Positions 60,520-64,000 of a DNA stretch of 64,000 nucleotides are shown one piece after another. The stretch's first letter is position 1; each line of letters begins with the position of its first letter. Source of the stretch: Cristatella mucedo (taxonomy: Eukaryota > Bryozoa > Phylactolaemata > Cristatellidae); the NCBI GenBank assembly GCA_009760855.2, contig WPIO01000004.1:1752001-1816000 (forward strand), given 5' to 3'. The notes under the pieces were generated by a model. The model was not told where the DNA came from. It did no database searches and saw only the letters and a program-made list of their open reading frames with translations. The position numbers and the translations under genes are program-made.

Positions 60520-60690
60520 CAACTACTGGGCCCAGTGGTTGTAAGGTGCTTGCTTCTAACGACCCAGGTAAATGGCTCGAGTCCTGCAGTGGGCGATCTT
60601 TTTTTGCCCACTACAATCGATGGTGAAAGCCGGTAAGGGGCTCGCCTGCCGCTATATAAATGAGGCTCTTGAATCAGCCAAACTTTAAAA
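60520..60690 (+). mobile_element. SINE-1 copy (plus strand)
   Basis: TGGGCCCAGTGGTTGTAAGG (A box), TGGCTCGAGTCCTGCAGTGG (B box), then TTGCCCACTACAATCGATGG, AAGCCGGTAAGGGGCTCG, CGCTATATAAATGAGGCTC and TTGAATCAGCC. Confidence 0.82.
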
Positions 60691-61199
60691 TATCTCGACA
60701 GAATGAGCTACTGGAACTTAATTAAAAATAATAATAATTACTATGTCAATGCTTAAATTAGTTTTGAATAGCTCCTACAACAATTTAACAGCATAATACT
60801 TTGGAGACCGTTTGTGACAGCCCTTCTAATGACCTGTCGTCGGGGAGGTTAGGGCGACTGACTAACAAGACTCCTGGCTCTAACACCAAGCACTTCACTC
60901 GGAAACAACGCCGGGGCCAAGCCCAGTCTATGCACTCTAGACGGCTGCCGGTGTCGAGGGATCGAACTCTCCCCCCTACTTCCGTACTTCTCCGGCAGCC
61001 TTTACATTCCAAGCATGCAATTTTTTGCACTGTCGAGCCATTGTTCATTCCGAACCCACCCGACAGCTGGCGGCAATTTGTGGTTGACGGATGTCCCCGC
61101 AGACGCCGTCGATGCTGGGATTTGTACCGGAGTGCCAAGTCATCCACCGAGCGCCATTGTCCAGCCCTCCATCTCTTGAGAGCCTGCGGCTGCTTAGGC
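60691..61199. other. gene B intron; nothing certain
   Basis: The 168-codon frame at 60801-61307 runs into the TA repeat and has no domain. A minus-strand stretch near 61095-61150 has a weak tRNA-like B box (GGTACAAATCC). Confidence 0.35.
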
Positions 61200-61214
61200 T
61201 GTCTGATCCCTCGT

Positions 61215-61286
<72 letters not shown>

Positions 61287-61318
61287 ATCCCTCGTATATC
61301 CCTCTGATCCCTCGTAGG
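61200..61318. repeat. (TA)n microsatellite flanked by an 18-nt direct repeat
   Basis: About 60 nt of TA repeat and a TATG/TATCC stretch lie between two copies of CTGATCCCTCGTAGGG (61200 and 61302). Confidence 0.92.
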
Positions 61319-61921
61319 GTCTCTGCCCAGTGCTCCCAGGCTCCCGAGTCAAATGTTGCCTCACTCCTTTTAGCAATGAGATGCTTGATTAACACCTGCT
61401 GTGGGGTAGTTTTTCCAGCCTGCTTAAAAGCATTGGTTTCGAGAATGTCTCTAGCGGAGAGTAAAATGCGAATCCAGGCTAAGCAGCGTGTTATTAGCCC
61501 GTGCACTTGTGAAGAACCAGCTTCGCCTTCTTTGACCTATTCGGATAACTGGCGATAGCTCAGGACCATTGGATTGGTCTTGTTTCCAGCATCGCACTTG
61601 AAGCTCACCTGCGAATCGTAGGTGGCGCCGCTTCGGGTTCAGCAAGAATTGTAAGAGAATTCTTTTTTAATTGTCGAACGATACGTACGACAATCTGAAA
61701 CGAATTTGCGAGTTGCTGATTTGTTCAATATGCATACCGTGCTCAAACGAACGATAAAACCGCTAATCAACTGCATACCATACGGCGTTGGACGTCCAGC
61801 AACTAGTTTGACGTGGACTAGCAAATTACGTGGAGATCAAGCTTAACCTGTTGCAAGTGTTCGCCCCTGGGTATTTCCATGGGGGGGGGTAAGTTGCTAG
61901 TTCTTCACGACCGTGGATTTG
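61319..61921. other. nothing recognised
   Basis: No motif or family member is visible. A G run (GGGGGGGGG) lies at about 61882-61890. Confidence 0.4.
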
Positions 61922-62898
61922 ATTCATAATAATAATAATAATAATAATAATAATATTGCACTTGATAAAGTGCCCTCAGAGAACTTAATCTCTTTCTAGG
62001 CGCTTTACATTTGCTGCAAAGTGATACGCAATAGAATAGTAAGTAAAATCATGCTTGAAAAACAAACAAAATGAATAACATGGTTAGGGGTTACATGCAC
62101 TGGGTCAGCATGCAAATGTGGTTAGTGGCAGCATGAACAGTGTCAGCACGCATAAGCACATCGAGGACGAATCACAAGGACCCACTAAATGCTATCCTAA
62201 ATAGGTATGTTTTTAAGTTTCTTTTAAATGTGGTCAGGTCAGGGGATGTTCTGATGCAGGTCGGGAGGGAGTTCCAGGCTGTGGGAGCATACGAGCTAAA
62301 TGCACGGTCTCCAAAGGATTTAAGGTTTGTACGAGGTATTTCTAGACTGTTGGATTCCGAAAAGCGAGTGGTACGATGCTTTGCCTGATGGGGTAGTATA
62401 TCTGAAAGGTAGGCTGGAGCCATAGAATGAAGTGACCTAAAAGTGAGCGACAAAACCTTGAAGTCAATCCGTTGCTTGACTGGTAGCCAGTGCAGGTCGG
62501 CGAGAAGTGGAGTAATGTGGCAACTGCGACGCTCACGACAGACAAGCCTAGCTGCAGAGTTTTGCACCAGCTGCAATCGCCTGATCGCACATGCTGGTAG
62601 GCCTGTAAGCAGTGAGTTGCAGAAGTCGAGACGAGATGTCACGAATGCATGGACCAACTTGGACGTGGTATCCTTATCTAAACAAGCCCGAATTTTAGAA
62701 ATGTTATGAAGCTGAAAATAGGCTGATTTGACTGTGGAGCTGATGTGGTCGTCTAACGAGAGGTCGCTTTGGAATATGACACCTAGATTTCGAGCTGATG
62801 CAACTGGAGATATGCTGGCAGAGCCAATTTTGAAAGTCAGCCTTTCCAATTTCTGAATAACACTAGGTTTGCCCATAACTAGTAAGTTAGTTTTATCA
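61922..62898 (-). mobile_element. L2-A 3' copy with a long intact frame (minus strand)
   Basis: ATA repeats and the standard tail (TGCACTTGATAAAGTGCCCT, TAGGCGCTTTACATTTGC) lead into a minus-strand frame of 259 codons (62172-62951) covering the RT thumb and C-terminus. It includes SDLSLDDHISSTVKSAYFQL, RLDFCNSLLTGLPACAIRRL and FGDRAFSSYAPTAWNSLPTC. It is 5' truncated at 62898, where a SINE-1 body begins. It is nearly as well preserved as the copy at 33701. Confidence 0.9.
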
Positions 62899-62995
62899 TG
62901 CACAATGGGCGATCCTTTATTGCCTCTGAAAGCGGTGGTCACAGCCGGCAAGGGTCTTCCGAAGCTAAACAGACGATGCTTTTAAATAAGCTAAT
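62899..62995 (+). mobile_element. SINE-1 body fragment (plus strand)
   Basis: TGGGCGATCCTTTATTGCC, GAAAGCGGTGGTCACAGCCG and GGCAAGGGTCTTC are the SINE-1 body without its tRNA head. It abuts the truncated end of the L2-A copy. Confidence 0.7.
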
Positions 62996-63324
62996 CTTCT
63001 ATTTTTATTTCTAATTTTTTAATTCGCGTGCTGTACGACTAATCCGTATTTTCAGTTACCAAGCCTATGCAAGGTAGCTGCCCACCGAGCAGTTACGACT
63101 AGCTCCTTGCCATTTCCGATGCCTGCTGACCACAGAAATATATTTCTGGATCGACACTATTAGTTGTGATATTTATCACTCCTATTATGCAATCCACTGG
63201 CATTATTCTCCTCCCGGACTTGAAATCCTTGGGGCCATTAAACTTTAATTAATTTATAATGACGTTACTGTGAGTTGTAGTAGCTGGGTGAGCGGGAAGG
63301 GAGAAAAAATGCTACCTGATATAA

Positions 63325-63490
63325 CAGCCTCTTTTTTTATAGTTACAAAAGAGCTTTGCGGCAATCACCGCCGCTTGCAGCGGCGATAAAGGATCACCCC
63401 CCCCCCCACGCGCGATTCGAATCTCCACGTGACCTCGGGACCAAGGTCGTGATAAGCAACCGCCTTACCTGGCGTGCAATCACGGCTCAG
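63325..63490 (-). mobile_element. SINE-1 copy (minus strand)
   Basis: On the minus strand: AGGTAAGGCGGTTGCTTATC, CCGAGGTC, a B box GATTCGAATC and a run of G. Then ATCCTTTATCGCCGCTGC, AAGCGGCGGTGATTGCCG and a tail ending in TATAAAAAAAGAGGCTG. Confidence 0.82.
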
Positions 63491-64000
63491 CAACAGTTGG
63501 TCGATCGGTTATTGAGCACTTGGGTGGGATAATATGTCGCCTTGGACATATTATTCCAACCTACGGGAAGCACAAAAATCGTACACCGTGTGTATTGTAT
63601 TGTATTGTAAAATTGTATTGTATTGTGAAATATCGTATCGTATTGTAAAATCGTACACCGGGTGTGTTTTGCATGTGACTTGGATCGAAGTGAACCTTCG
63701 AGTTTTCGCGGGCTTCCGCTTAGGCTTAGGTTCTTGCAGCACCACTTCCTGTTTGAGCCTAGCTGGCTAGCTATCAAGCGTCGAATAAGCTTCCTCACCG
63801 TGGCTCACAGGCCGCTTCACTCACTTGCTTGAACTAGCATGCTTGTCTGATCTACTCTTTCGTCCGGTGAGCGGTCGCACCGCACGCTCCTTGGCTCAAA
63901 GTCGTTTAGTAGCTACTCAGTTGAGCTCGTTTGGTGATGGGGCCTTCATCTTGTATTTGAAAACAATCTGGAGCTCTCACCTTTGGCCCCTGTCCTCCCC
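63491..64000. other. right edge; TATTG repeat, otherwise nothing recognised
   Basis: Tandem TATTG units at about 63594-63650 are flanked by AAAATCGTACACCGNGTGTG on both sides. The rest, to the end of the window, shows no exon of gene B or known repeat. Confidence 0.5.

Overview
The window is animal (metazoan) nuclear DNA. It holds spliced genes with GT-AG introns, CpG-rich islands, long dinucleotide microsatellites, APE-type non-LTR retrotransposons, tRNA-derived SINEs and a Ty3/Gypsy remnant. There is no operon, CRISPR array or other prokaryotic feature. An aquatic or other invertebrate seems likely from the L2-like LINEs ending in ATT or TGTAA repeats, but I cannot name a phylum from the sequence.

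The only host genes I can support are two plus-strand paralogs of the LARGE glycosyltransferase family. In known LARGE proteins a GT8 xylosyltransferase domain is followed by a GT49 glucuronyltransferase domain; they are Golgi type II membrane proteins that build matriglycan on dystroglycan. Gene A is already under way at the left edge. Its exons run 682-819, 1009-1302, 1432-1749, 1921-2076, 2510-2616, 2758-2830, 6291-6418, a 35-nt microexon at 17532-17566, and a terminal exon at 20554-20648. They cover the end of GT8 and essentially all of GT49, with the GT49 D-x-D intact. Gene B has a possible signal-anchor first exon at 31700-31796 in a CpG island. Its GT8 exons are at 49774-49941, 52215-52322, 54497-54601 and 54964-55107, and its GT8-GT49 linker exon is at 59235-59489; it runs off the right edge. 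Intron positions and phases match between the two genes, so they look like an ancient tandem duplication. Gene B's GT8 half has lost the D-x-D motif (D-V-R instead) and other conserved blocks, so it may have no xylosyltransferase activity.

The rest is repeat-rich intron and intergenic DNA. Family L2-A (3' end with a GCGCC...GGCGC stem, then ATT repeats) has more than a dozen copies; the best spans 38885-42460 on the minus strand with APE and RT parts. Family L2-B (3' end TTACAGACGGAGATACA, then ACATT-type repeats) has about eight copies. SINE-1 is tRNA-derived with its own body. SINE-2 is tRNA-derived and ends in the same 3' tail as L2-A. Nested insertions are frequent. Other structures are an LTR-like inverted pair (21.2-22.9 kb), an integrase remnant (12.6-13.4 kb), a diverged satellite with an inverted arm (56.3-57.7 kb), a 28-bp hairpin at 57889-57956, two CTCF-like motifs pointing towards each other around gene B's putative promoter, and an unrecognised dispersed repeat present at 53.4 and 60.1 kb.
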